A stretch of 64,000 nt of DNA from Antedon mediterranea (taxonomy: Eukaryota > Echinodermata > Crinoidea > Comatulida > Antedonidae), in NCBI RefSeq assembly GCF_964355755.1, contig NC_092671.1, forward strand, positions 14,488,501 to 14,552,500, read 5' to 3'. The notes under the pieces are model-generated. The model saw nothing but the letters and a program-made list of their open reading frames with translations, searched no databases and had not been told where the DNA came from. Shown here piece after piece: positions 29,774 through 42,400 of the stretch (positions are counted from its first letter, which is position 1; every line of letters begins with the position of its first letter). The position numbers and the translations under genes are program-made.

Positions 29774-32700
29774 GGAAAGTTTGCGTTAACATCACATTGA
29801 TGCGCGAGGCCCAGGATACACTGCTGCTAATAGTATATTTCGCATCATAATATATGAAGTAGGACGAGTTTAGAGTAATGTTTAAACTTTGGTCATTGTT
29901 ATTCAAAAGAAGTTTATTTTAACAGAAAAACTTTGAAACAAATATGAAGTAGGCCTATTACATGCACATTTGGATGATTTGAACTTTACCAGACACATTT
30001 TAAGTTAAATTAGCTTGGTCATGATTCAACACCTGACCCTTTCATAATCCCCTTACCCACAACACCCCCAGTTTCAGCAAATATATCACGTTTAGGTGTT
30101 TGATGGAATAGACCTAGCTTAAACGGATCAATTCGATATCTTTGCTTCGTGTCTCATAAAATGCAGACACATATTTCATTAATTCCAGTTCTTCCTAAAA
30201 ATTATGATTTTGCTAATCCACTTGAACACTTGGCGTATAGAACATTATTAAAGTACAAAATACAGTTTTATCAAATGACTTTGTTACATGTCTCCTAATT
30301 ATAATACAGCCTCATACAGCGAAATACAGCCTCATACAGCGAGATACTGCTGGTGGACATCGATACAGATCCTTCGTTTACAGATTCACTATTTGATCAA
30401 AATGAGTTTCTTGATTTAATTTCGAATGCCATATCGAGTCCTTCATAGAATCAAAAGCTTGGTCGTTTGGTAACAATCAAACAAAACCAACCTAATAATT
30501 ACACATAATATCATGTGGTACTTACTACATTATACATCCTAAAATATTTGTTTTTACAAAAAGGTCGTCGCTACGAAAACGAATAATCTTACAATATAGT
30601 ACACACTAACAAGAACAACAACGATTACCTTACTTATCACAGTATAATCACACGATTTAACATATAGTAATATAAAATAACAAAGATTATACATATAAAT
30701 ATATAATTATAATGTTTTACATAAATATACAACATAAACTTTATATAAAGTTAAGTATCTTACATATCTTGTAGAAAACTATCGACCTTTTTGTGGTCAA
30801 ACTTCACTAATATACAATAAATACGATTTATTTCTTAATCTAAAAAAAACCTATATAAGCAACAATGACTTTTGATATATCTGGAATATTAGCATAATGT
30901 ATGCAAGAACACTTTTCTGCTTTCTCTAGTTTTAGATAGCATTTTGTACGCTCTTCTGGGAAAAATTATTAATAATAGGCCGTCAGTTTTCGTTTTAAGT
31001 TTCTCACTGGTAATTCTTTTTCTTTCTGAAACATTTTCAAAGGCATGATAACGCACAAATACCAATACGGTACTATTAAATCTGCAGTTACAACAAATAA
31101 AAACATATATTATATCATTGCTTCGACAATTATAAATAAAGAATACACTCTTGTAAAATGAATTCACTTAATCAAAATAGCACACTGTTTGATATCCACA
31201 CTGCTGGAATACTGTATAGGAGGGCGCCTACATTTTCTTGTAGGTTTAATATTAGGGATTTAATGAAATTGTTACAATGTTACACCTGCTGTCCCATGGT
31301 TGAATGTCGAGTTTTAACCCAAACACAATCTATTTGAGTTGAAGTGCCTTTGAAATAATTACCAAGGCAGGTATGGCGTTATCTAATTATTAACATTACG
31401 GTTTATGAATACGATCGGTGTGTTATCGTGGAGGTCATCAACAGAGTACACTAAGGGTTAAAAATGTTCTGAGCTGCTATAGCTCCTGATGAGTGAAAAT
31501 ATAATCACGCGACATAGCTATATAGAGTTTAGAAATATTGGCATGATACAGTTTAGCTTACATGACTAAAAATAAAAATTTGATAATAATATGCGAATCC
31601 AAAGGGGTCCAGCCGCTCCCCCATCCCATAAATTGTTGAAATTGCAATGCTAAAAAGATATAAGACATTTGGTAAGTTCAGCCCCTTATTGTACCCAACC
31701 ATCGCATCAACACACCCCGCCAGATTAAAACATCATTGGGACCAATTGGTGCGGTTATGGTCTTAATCAGAATCGATTAAAACAATGAATGTATTTTTAC
31801 AAATATCGAATAGAACGACAGTACTTATTTGGATGTAGGTCGGATATATGAACTCAATAAATACCTGTGGTGGGCTGTGCCCAAAATTCAGTGTTTTGTT
31901 TTTGTCTACTTTTAGGTCTTACCTACATCAAACGTGGTGTAATGTAGTAAAAGTACTAAACAATACATAGGCCTATATATCATTTCATCTAATTTACGTT
32001 ATCGAAAAAGATTGTATTAAAAAAAGAAGGGCCGGTATCAATTTAGTTCCTTTCAAAAGCTTCGAGGTACGTCCTCTAAAACAGGTCAGTATCAAAATAT
32101 TCTTACAACTGTCACATTATATGGACCATTAATGATCGAAATTGGTGACCATGGCTCCGGAGTGTCCGATGGACTTTGTTCCGATCATGACGTCATTTTC
32201 CTGTTGAAATATCCTTTATAAATATGTCCAGATTAATCAATATGAAGCAAAACGTGAACAGAGTAGATTATGGATTGAAAACGTTTAGTAATACAACTTG
32301 AGCCATAAATGGCTCGTGTGGGATATGAACAAATGCGGTTTCTCTTAACTTACACAACGACTCTACTTCTTAATGCCACGCTATAGCAGACGGTTACAAA
32401 GATATTAATGTTAAAAACTCCCAGATGCCTGATCGATAAATTTGCTAATAGATCACAAACGGGCTTAAATTGTGAAGCTGTTTTGTAGAATATGTAAGTG
32501 TATTCTTGAAAGCAAGAACACTTTCAAATTTTTCGTTCACATGATAGATAGTAGTACTGGAAAATACCACACACCCGATGCCAAAAAATGTGAGCGACAT
32601 GACACACCCAATAATGGCATAGAGTCTGCTTTGTTTACTGTACTACTACATATGTATATCTTTGGTTAATCCCCTTTACCAGTTGCGATTTCCAGTAGGC

Positions 32701-33019
32701 CTTTCCATGAGTTTGTGCCATATGTAATTGTTTAATAAATAAATGTGGCCTGCTTTCTCAATAATTGCTGTTTCCTCAACCGACCGATTCAATGTTCTGC
32801 CATCTTGTGCGCGCAATGCAGCTTATGTCCGTCGTTTACACAGCCAATTTGTTCTTCCCGGTGTCATCCTATCCACGGTTTTGGTCACACATCAAACCAG
32901 AATAAATATTGATCTATCTCTTATGATTGCGGCGCAAACTACAGCATATCATAATAAATATTTTCTGTGTTATAAAATAGTATAAATCTCGCTCTAATTA
33001 GATAACAAAAAAGATGATC
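29774..33019. other. WNT9 3' flank
   Basis: An AT-rich stretch with no recognised gene. The part adjoining 33019 is presumably the WNT9 3' UTR. A variant poly(A) hexamer (ATTAAA on the - strand) lies at 32731-32736, about 285 bp past the stop. A 34-codon acidic frame near 30345-30450 on the + strand is discussed among the findings. Confidence 0.4.
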
Positions 33020-33484
33020 TCAAAATGGAGGAACGTATCGTTTACATGTATACACTTCAGTTGTGTTATAGCAAACATCACACTCAACTTTACAACACCA
33101 AATAAAATTACATCTGCACATTGTTTCGACTTCTTCTGTTTTGGTGTCGTAGCCTCTACCGCAGCATAAACTGTCACAATTCTCGTCCTTCTGACACCGA
33201 CGTCCACCAGTACCTGGTGAATGAGCTGTCGGCTTACAGTAGTCTGGCGATTGATCTCTGTAAACCATTTCTGTTGAAAGTGGTTTACGAGGTGACATTT
33301 CTTTTAACAAGAGTCCCGGACGGGCTCCATTACCAAGTCGAACTTTTTGTGCGCTTTCATACTTTTGTTGAATTAATCTGGAAATGTTTTGAAAGGGAGC
33401 AAGTTGTTTCCAACATGTTTTAGTTGAGCACGTTGCTGAAATTCCGTGACATTTACAAGTCTTTTTCATTCCTTTCTTTACAAG
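33020..33484 (-). CDS. WNT9: WNT9 exon 4, C-terminal domain
   Basis: 465 nt including the TGA. It encodes the lipidation hairpin (CKCHGISATC, Thr codon ACG at 33431-33433) and the cysteine-rich C-terminal domain up to EVYTCKRYVPPF. It starts at LVKKGM after a TTTATAG acceptor, five codons upstream of the first internal Met. Confidence 0.94.
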   Translation of the reverse strand, partial: LVKKGMKKTCKCHGISATCSTKTCWKQLAPFQNISRLIQQKYESAQKVRLGNGARPGLLLKEMSPRKPLSTEMVYRDQSPDYCKPTAHSPGTGGRRCQKDENCDSLCCGRGYDTKTEEVETMCRCNFIWCCKVECDVCYNTTEVYTCKRYVPPF

Positions 33485-36400
33485 CTATAAATGTAAAAAT
33501 AAAACAGCAAAATTATGCACAGTGTAGATATTTTTGACAGCAATAACATTTTATAAACAAAAAACGATGTGTTGGCCTACATGACTGATAATACAGTATT
33601 ATTTCCCATCTTATTCTACCATAGCAGATTTGGGGTTTTCTACCTTTTCAGAAAATGAAGCCTACACATTAGGCCGCATAGATGATTATCTTCCTTTTAT
33701 GTTGAATTTAATATTTAATACCTAATTTAATCAGTAAATAACGAGGTAATCAGAATACTTTTTTCAAAACTTCCATTATTATATTATATTTTTCTTATTA
33801 TTTTACACAATTTTACAAAAAGTGTACATACATTGTTACAGCATTTGTGACCTATCGATACATAATATCAAACTTCAAATACACTGTACGCCTACACTTT
33901 TTGATTTGTTTGTTCTGAGTTGTAAAGTAGTCCTAATTCCATTGACTGTGTTTGCCAATTATTGCTATGTTTATTTGCTTTGTATTTCTCACAATGATTC
34001 TAACCGAACTTTGATAATAAATTATGGGAGAGAATAATAGTTGTAAATTCTTTTCTTCCGTTACCTGTAAATTCGAATAACTTACAAACAAAATAAATGT
34101 AAACAAAATATGTAAATACATTATTTATGTAGCACTAATACTAATAGTAAAAAAAAACTAAAATCAGACAAATAGTTCCATAGAGAAATCAGGTCACCTG
34201 GAGATTAGGCAAAGAGCCATTTAATCGTACCCAGACAATAATTAACCCTTTGCACTGTATATGTAGACTAAATTGAACAAGGGCAGTAGCGTAATCTGCA
34301 ATTGTTGAAATATATGTATTATTGTATTATTGTAACAAGAAATACACGTTGGGTTCAAGTCTACAACCATGGTACGAAGAGAAACAAATTACGCGCACGC
34401 GTGGAAATAGTCGTTTAGTCATTTTGACACACACGATTCAAGTGTCTTGGTGGTGTAGGGAGGAGTTCGATAATAAATGTTTTCATTCATTGGTATGGGA
34501 ATGTTACCACAACTCAATTGGAATTGCAGCAGTGAGGCCTACTCTTACATGAGATTTGCAGACAAATCAATTTTCGATAAAAAATAAACATAGCCAAATA
34601 TAGCAATTTAAAATTATGATATTGCAGATTTATGATATCACGAGATATGTTTACGTTGAGCCAATCTTTTAACATCGGCTGAGGAGACATGAAAGTACAG
34701 TATTGACAAGCTTAGTGACATATATCGCAATGCAATAAGGAAATTAATAAGTACAACGACAACCGCAGAGCAAAATGACCTTTATGGAGCATTATGTTCA
34801 TATAATTATAAGGCAACCAAACAAACGAAGAGTGGGATTTAAAACTTGAAATGTATGAATCTGGACGATGACAAAATGTAATACTCTAATTGATTGATAA
34901 CATTATATTAAGAGGAACCGCCGAGGGAGAAAAGCAGTAAAGCATAAAAGCCATCATCAAGAATTATTGCTTTTGTTTTTATTAGGCACATTTTTTATCA
35001 AGACCCGATTACACAATCGGTAAGGGTCCACTTCTTTTGAAAACGGTCATTAAATCAACTTTAATAAAACAAATATTTCAATTAATACTGTATTAAATAA
35101 TGGAGATAATTTAAAGCAAAGGTAAATAAGATTTGTTGATTCTATTCTATAGGCCTAGTTACAGTGAGTGTGTAAGCAGGGCTTCCACCACAGTAATAAA
35201 ACACTATTGTTAATAATCACACTTACCAGTACTCCTAAATCACTGTTATGTCTATCTAGTTTTTCTGTTGCATCGTTTCTATTATTTTTCAAAAATTCTC
35301 GTACAAATTTTTGACTATATTTCATATTGTCTCCACAGCCTCCCCATCTCCAGGTTTCCCGATTTTTATCAACATCAAACGTGGTTTCATCGCATGAACA
35401 CCGCAGTAGATGATTTCGGCTACATGCCCTAGCTATAGCATGGGATAGGCCTGCAGATGACACTGCATATAGGAATGATCCTTCTTTAAACCCTGTAAAT
35501 AAATAGAAAGATGATAGTACAAAAGTCGTGAGATACAGCACCACCTTTAAAGACATACAACAATCAGTCTGTACTCAAGATTACGCGTGAAGAACTCATG
35601 GTGTATTCTTAATATTTTAAAGACATACAACAATCAGTCTGTACTTAAGATTACGCGTGAAGAACTCATGGTGTATTCTTAATATTTTAAAGACATACAA
35701 CAATCAGTCTGTACTTAAGATTACGCGTGAAGAACTCATGGTGTATTCTTAATATTTTAAAGACATACAACAATCAGTCTGTACTCAAGATTACGCGTGA
35801 AGAACTCATGGTGTATTCTTAATATTTTAAAGACATACAACAATCAGTCTGTACTCAAGATTACGCGTGAAGAACTCATGGTGTATTTCTTAATATTTTA
35901 CAACTGTAGAAAAGCTTTAATACAGTATTGAATTTTCCTTAAAGGAAATTATACGTGTTTTTTAATAATTGAATAATGCAGAATTAATGACTTATGACAT
36001 GAGTTTCAATAAGAATATACACATACGTAACGTATAGGCTTAAATAGACCCATCCAAGATTGATAACTGTAACATGCTGAGTAATAATTAAGTGTTAATA
36101 AATTGAATATACCAAGTTGATAGAGGAACACTTAATATATGAGATATAAACAATTTCTATACAAATTTCATTTCGATGAATTATTATTCTAATATTTTTT
36201 ACTATTAAAAATACCGGTAGTTATTAATTTTTAATAAATGCAAAGTAGGCTAAATTTAAATACATTAGCGATAAAGGATTAACATTATTATTTTAATATT
36301 TAAAAAAAAAAGGACTTATATAATTTATTATCCGAGGTCATTCTGTAAATAATATTTTTTGCAGTGTGGCAGTGCGTAAAATTATTACAGGACTTTTTTT

Positions 36401-39400
36401 TTATAATAAATACAAAATAATACACTAACATGATTATCACACAAAAATACATATTTAAAAACCACATTCGCGTATAGTACCGTATAACAAATGTGTTTCC
36501 ATGTAATGAGATATTGATAGTTTTAGGCCATAACGTAAACTATATTAATTAAGGTTAAAGGACACGCCAACGGGTGGAAACCAGACTGGTAAAAAGTCCA
36601 TGGAGAAGTCTTGATTGAAATACGTGGAGCAGCTAACGTTGTTGGCTAAAATTATATACAGTATAAGTTTCGTTAGGAAACGAGTAATTAGTGTCAAGTA
36701 ATAGCTAGAGCCGTCCGTCTTGTGTGTGACATAGCATATCAAGTGAATGATTATTTTACATAAAATTGAGGGACTTGGAACATCGATGTTGTTGTTGACA
36801 TGGTAGAGTGAACCCCTGGTAATATGTCTGTCTAAAAAATTCATGACTCCATTATTTGAATTAGAAGATTAACGATTACGTGATAGAATGGGTGCCTGAA
36901 ATATGTATCACGCCCATAATTTGAGATATTTGGCTAGCATTAAGATCCTCAGATCGTGCAAATACACGCGTTTAATCACCAAGACGCGACGAATGACATT
37001 GAATGTTCAATTCGGATACCGGGGATGTGGTAAAATGTATTTATTTTTATTTATTCAATTTCTGCAATATACAATACAAAGAAAAAGACAAAATGAAATT
37101 TATAAGAGAGAAGTGCGCCCGTTAGCACTACTTTATATGCCAAAAATGAAATTCCACCATATTTATACCAATGGTTATTCAATTTTCTATGTATTTTTTA
37201 ATATATTCGAAAAACAACAAAAGCATTTTTAACTGCTGGTCAGCTGAAACACGTTTCTGTCGTCGTTGGCCATACACTTTGAGTTACACATGCTAATTCA
37301 GTAGTTCCTTGGTAAGGCAGTTCCCACCAGCCGGCTTTATTTAACTTATTATGGTAAAGATCTCAAACGATAAGCGTAACACTTGCAATATAGACTTTCA
37401 CACTTTGTAATAACATATTTAAATTAGCACCAACTTGATAATTCAAAAAAATCTCGCTGTTTTTATTCGTTAGAGGCTCATACTGTGGTGTTATCTATAT
37501 AATAATGTATACATCTTATCTAACCAACTAAATATAATAATTATTATACTGTACTCATTTTTAAGAATAACAGTGCACACGAACTGATTAATTTAGTCCT
37601 AACGTTGTTCAGAAAAAAATCCCAAACTAATATTATACTTTCCACCTAACTATCAATTGTTTTTAAATGACTTTTTATACTAAACAAACAAATTGGAAAT
37701 ACGTATTCGTTTTTTCCTCTTGTGCACGTTGTTTAGTCGCTATGAAAGCAGTGTAAAAACAATTAAGGCAAAGTAAAGGAGACCCAGCCTTCGGACTTTC
37801 GTTTTACAGTTTTTTTTAAGTGTCAAAGTAAATATCATCTCAATTAATTTGTATACAGAAGACAGGCGACTATGACATCTAGTTTTATCAAAACATAAAT
37901 CGTGTTCTTCATTAAAAACTTATCTCCTTAATTAATATTTCCTTAATCGGTTAGACTTATTAGCTAGGAAGTATATTCTTATTCTTTAAAATGTGACTGA
38001 TACACTGTTCTTTTAGCAACAAATGCATTATAAGAGAGAGACACGGTTGTTAATAAGATATACCTCTAGCATTAGAGATTCATCCTCGCCTACTTCGACC
38101 CCCCATGCTCACTCATTCGTATAGCGTATACTCATCCTTGCCTAACTCTTCTATTTGCAACCTCCTCTTAAACAACTGAGTGCCTACACTCGCCTACTTC
38201 TCCATTTGTAACTCCTTCTCTCCAACTCATTCGTAGAGTCTCCTTATCCTCACCTGACTCTTATCTTTGCAACTCTATCTCTCAAAACCCTGGGTGCCTC
38301 ACTCGCCTACTCCTCCTTTTTAAATCCCTCTCAAACTTCATTCATAGCGTGTTGATGTTCACCTTATCAAACCTTTGTCAATTATCATTCCTAGACAAAG
38401 TCAATTTAATAACGTAACTAAATCAATAGTTAACCAAATGTTTCAACACTCAACAAAAGTTTTGTAAGTGCATGGCACTAGGCATATTTGTCGTTATGGT
38501 ACCCACAGCCAGACTGAAACGGAACTGCAAACAATAGTACTGACAGATATAAAACACTGCCTATAATGAAATAGTTAACAATTACACGAGACAAATTGGC
38601 CAGATGTGTGCAAAACAACTGATGTAAATAAGAATGTTCATTTGGGAGAATGGGGAAATCTGACAAATAATAATATTTGTATGACGCCACAGTTTAGTTA
38701 ATAATTATACGAGACAAATTTACAACAAACATTTTGCTTTGGAATATTTTGTTTTTAATGTGGGATATCATCAACAGGTATGTATAGCGAACACCCAGTA
38801 AGATATAGTACACATAGTACAACTGTTAATGTTTTCACCAGGAGGGAATATGTACATGAATTGACTTTGATGTATGATATTTCCTAAGATTTTACGACAC
38901 CCTGTAATTATTTTTAGTTGCTGTTCAATGATTAGATCAATCGAGTGCTCATAGGACATTTGATGAAAGCTACACTTTGCACACATTAAACGAAACAACG
39001 TTACTATAACGAGAACGTGAATTTGGCAATTTTAATCACCAGCGTAGACTTATACTAACTATAGAGAACCATCGAAGGCTTGAAAAAAACGAAATGGTCT
39101 ATTATCCAAAGGCATTCTGTTTCATATTTGATATTACAGGTAGGTGCCCTTAAAAAAGTTTGGTTTTCCCGATACACTCAGTATATTGATTGTGAATCGG
39201 AAAGTTATACGGAAAAAGGCATTTAACATGCAAACAAAATTAATATTCTCTTATTTTCAACTATAAATTATACGCATAAATAATGTGTTTATTTGTTGAC
39301 GGACTAAAGGAGCACTTTCGACCAATAAGATTAGTCCGGTTGAAATGGACAGTGAACATGCGTCGTAAGATTCTGTAAAATGTTTGCCAACACAATATAA

Positions 39401-42400
39401 ATGATGGTCTGTGGTTTATAGCCTCGTAGACAATCTATTGTAAAGTGAGTAGTCAGAAGGTAGTAAAGACCGAGTAAAACACTCTTAGCAAATCAAAAGT
39501 GGATCATCCTGTTGTATTCATTTTAAATACACTTAAATACACTTAGCTAATTAAACCACGAATCTCAAAAAACACTTTTAATACAAATCTGTCATTTTTG
39601 AGGAGGTGTAAAGTAACAAGAAGGATATGAATGATGGTGATAACATCGTTCCTTTGTGGGTCAAGTGTTTTTATCTTATGCCAATTACTAATAAGTCTTT
39701 TTAGTATGATTATTTTTTTTATATATAAAAAAACTCATAATTATGCACGTACAATTCTGGTAATTGTTATATAATAAATCAAATAATCAAATACTACAGG
39801 TATAGCTTTTTATCATTTCTAGAAGGATTATAAAAAAATGATAAATCAGGGGTCAAGCATTTATAATATCTTAATCACTTAATGCTATATCATTGCTAAT
39901 TTTGTATTAGGTATTTCACAATAAAATTAACATATTTCTGTGACAATAAAACTGTCGAAATTTTTGTTCTGAAGTCGTTACCTTTATTGATGGTTATACG
40001 ATATGTATTCAATGAATATTAGTATAAGTTACATTAATTCTGCTCATGTATAGGCCTGTGATAAATTATTGATTGTCTGCATATTAACGGAAATTAATTG
40101 GTAAGTAACAACGAATTTCGACCACATCACAACCGAGGTGGTGCGATATTTGTGTACTAAACATTTCAGATTTAGACATGTTTCAGGGCGTTAAATGCTG
40201 TTAAATTGCACAATCACATCCAGTCAACACTAATAAGTAAATACTCATACAAAATTACTTGAATTAAGTATTGGCGAGTATCGAAATATCCGTTCTTTAA
40301 AAAAACGAAATTAATTTATAGTAATAATGGGCGTATCTCATGGAGCAATATTAAAAAAAACATAATTAATACAGGCTATGCTAAAGTCGTTAAAATCACG
40401 TCAAACACATTATGACAAGTAATAATTGGCGGACGAATCACACATGCGTGTTTAAAATAGATAAATCTATGATAAATAGATTCAAATAGGCTTGTTACAG
40501 ATCCTGTCAGAAACTCAACTATCAAAGGAGGGACACACATCTACAAACAACTAAAACGGCGACGGATCATCTCTTGATATAACAGGAAAATACATCTTTA
40601 CAAACTTATCTAAGCGGGGACATTTGCATGGTTTCAATATTGGGTTGATGAACATCTTACTTGACAACTAATCGGATGTATCAAGGAATGAACCTTATAT
40701 CATCCTGTCCAACTACAGGCAGGGGGCGATTAAATGTCTCCTACAAGTGTATGTCTTTCAGAGTAAAGACTTAATTCCGATTGCGTTTCCGATTATCATT
40801 TGGTGTTTGCAAACAGGAGGCTATATGATTGTTATTTGCAACAACCGGTTAAATTTGGCACCGATGTCAATTAGTGAGTTAGAAATAACTGTTTATTTAA
40901 TTTTGTATATTTAATACAACGCCATAATTCATTATGCGAATGTTATTCTCCCATGCAGAGAGGGGGAGGGGTACTAAGCGGATGAGGGGAGGGGAAATCT
41001 GACTAAAGTGTGTAGTGCCCCGAAACCAACAATATCTACCGTGATATACGTCACGTGCTCCATGTATGGTCTGCAGTATCACCATGCGTATCGATTGGGG
41101 ACAGAGTAGTTATTATATATATATATATATTAGATATTAAGTCTGTCATAATTTGCAAAAATTTAAGAAGTTTCACTAGAGTAAATGCATTATTAAACTG
41201 ACACAACAGTTTGACAGCTGTCGCAAACGTCAATGATAAATAGGAGATATTGCTGCTACGTCGTATTATTGTTTATAAATGCACTCATTTCAGATTTGCC
41301 GATTAAAGGTCAAATAAAATCGAATAAAAACTATTGGATAACAATCAATTACAAACATTGTTTGTTTGGATAAAATGTTATGCTTTCCTGAAATTATGAC
41401 CACAATGGCAATTGTCAATCAAACAACAGATAGCCTATAAAGCTGCATTCACATTTGCCGTTAAAGTCTTCAAGGTTCCATTATTTAACAAACGTTGCCG
41501 TCATCCGTTCCGTGAAAATTTAGAACAAATACGAATGAAGCTTTAATTTAACATTTATTTCAAAATATATATAGGCTTATCCTGTAGTCGGATTTAATTG
41601 TATTATGTTTCAATAAAGTCGGCCCCATTCAGTGATATGAAAATAATAAAGGAACAACGTTTTACAATCATGGTGCCAAAATCAATATTGTGGCATGTTT
41701 ATTATGTAGCCTTTGATCTGTAATTAGGCAGCTAGAAGATAAGACATTGATAAAAATAAAAATTCACAGACTAATATTCTGTATACCTCAACAGATTAGA
41801 TTAGAAGAATTAATGACTATTATGACGTCGTTGTACGGTACCGTATGTAATATTGAACGTATAATATACATATTCCGCCGTGATATAAAAATGGAAATCT
41901 AGGCGTATATCACAGGTTTATTCATTTTCTCTATAATTTAAGTAACGCAGGAAGAAACAGAGACCCGAACACACAAAAGACGTCCAGTACCATTGGTGTG
42001 TTAGTGGTACCGGTGTTTGCTGACAAAGTATATACTATATCAGTATGTGAATGATCATTAAACAACGGAACGTTTAAAACAGTCTGTTCATCTATTCTAA
42101 AATGGCTTTTACAGAAAATACTGGTATGGGATTGAAAGGTTATAACGTGCCAGATGATTTATATTTGCATTTGAACTACTACAGAATAAATGTATATTAT
42201 GCTTTAATAACAAATATAGGCCTAATAGAATTAATGATATCAATTCAGCCATGTTACAGGCGTCTATCTTAACAGTCATCTTTTGGCAGGAAAGTTTAAT
42301 TTCATCATTCCTGGTCACCTCCCTGTTTCGCAACAGGATCGGCCACTTTTCCGTATACCTTGCCAACATCTGGCAAACCTTCAACGATTCCCCATTTACA

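Noticed and set aside
35155-35556. 133-codon frame taken as a complete small secreted protein
   Set aside because: It is WNT9 exon 3 read through both splice sites; its Met start lies in the first unit of the 70-bp array.
36545-37232. Two opposite-strand frames of 99 and 109 codons in WNT9 intron 2
   Set aside because: No recognisable domains, no coherent splice sites, and low-complexity composition.
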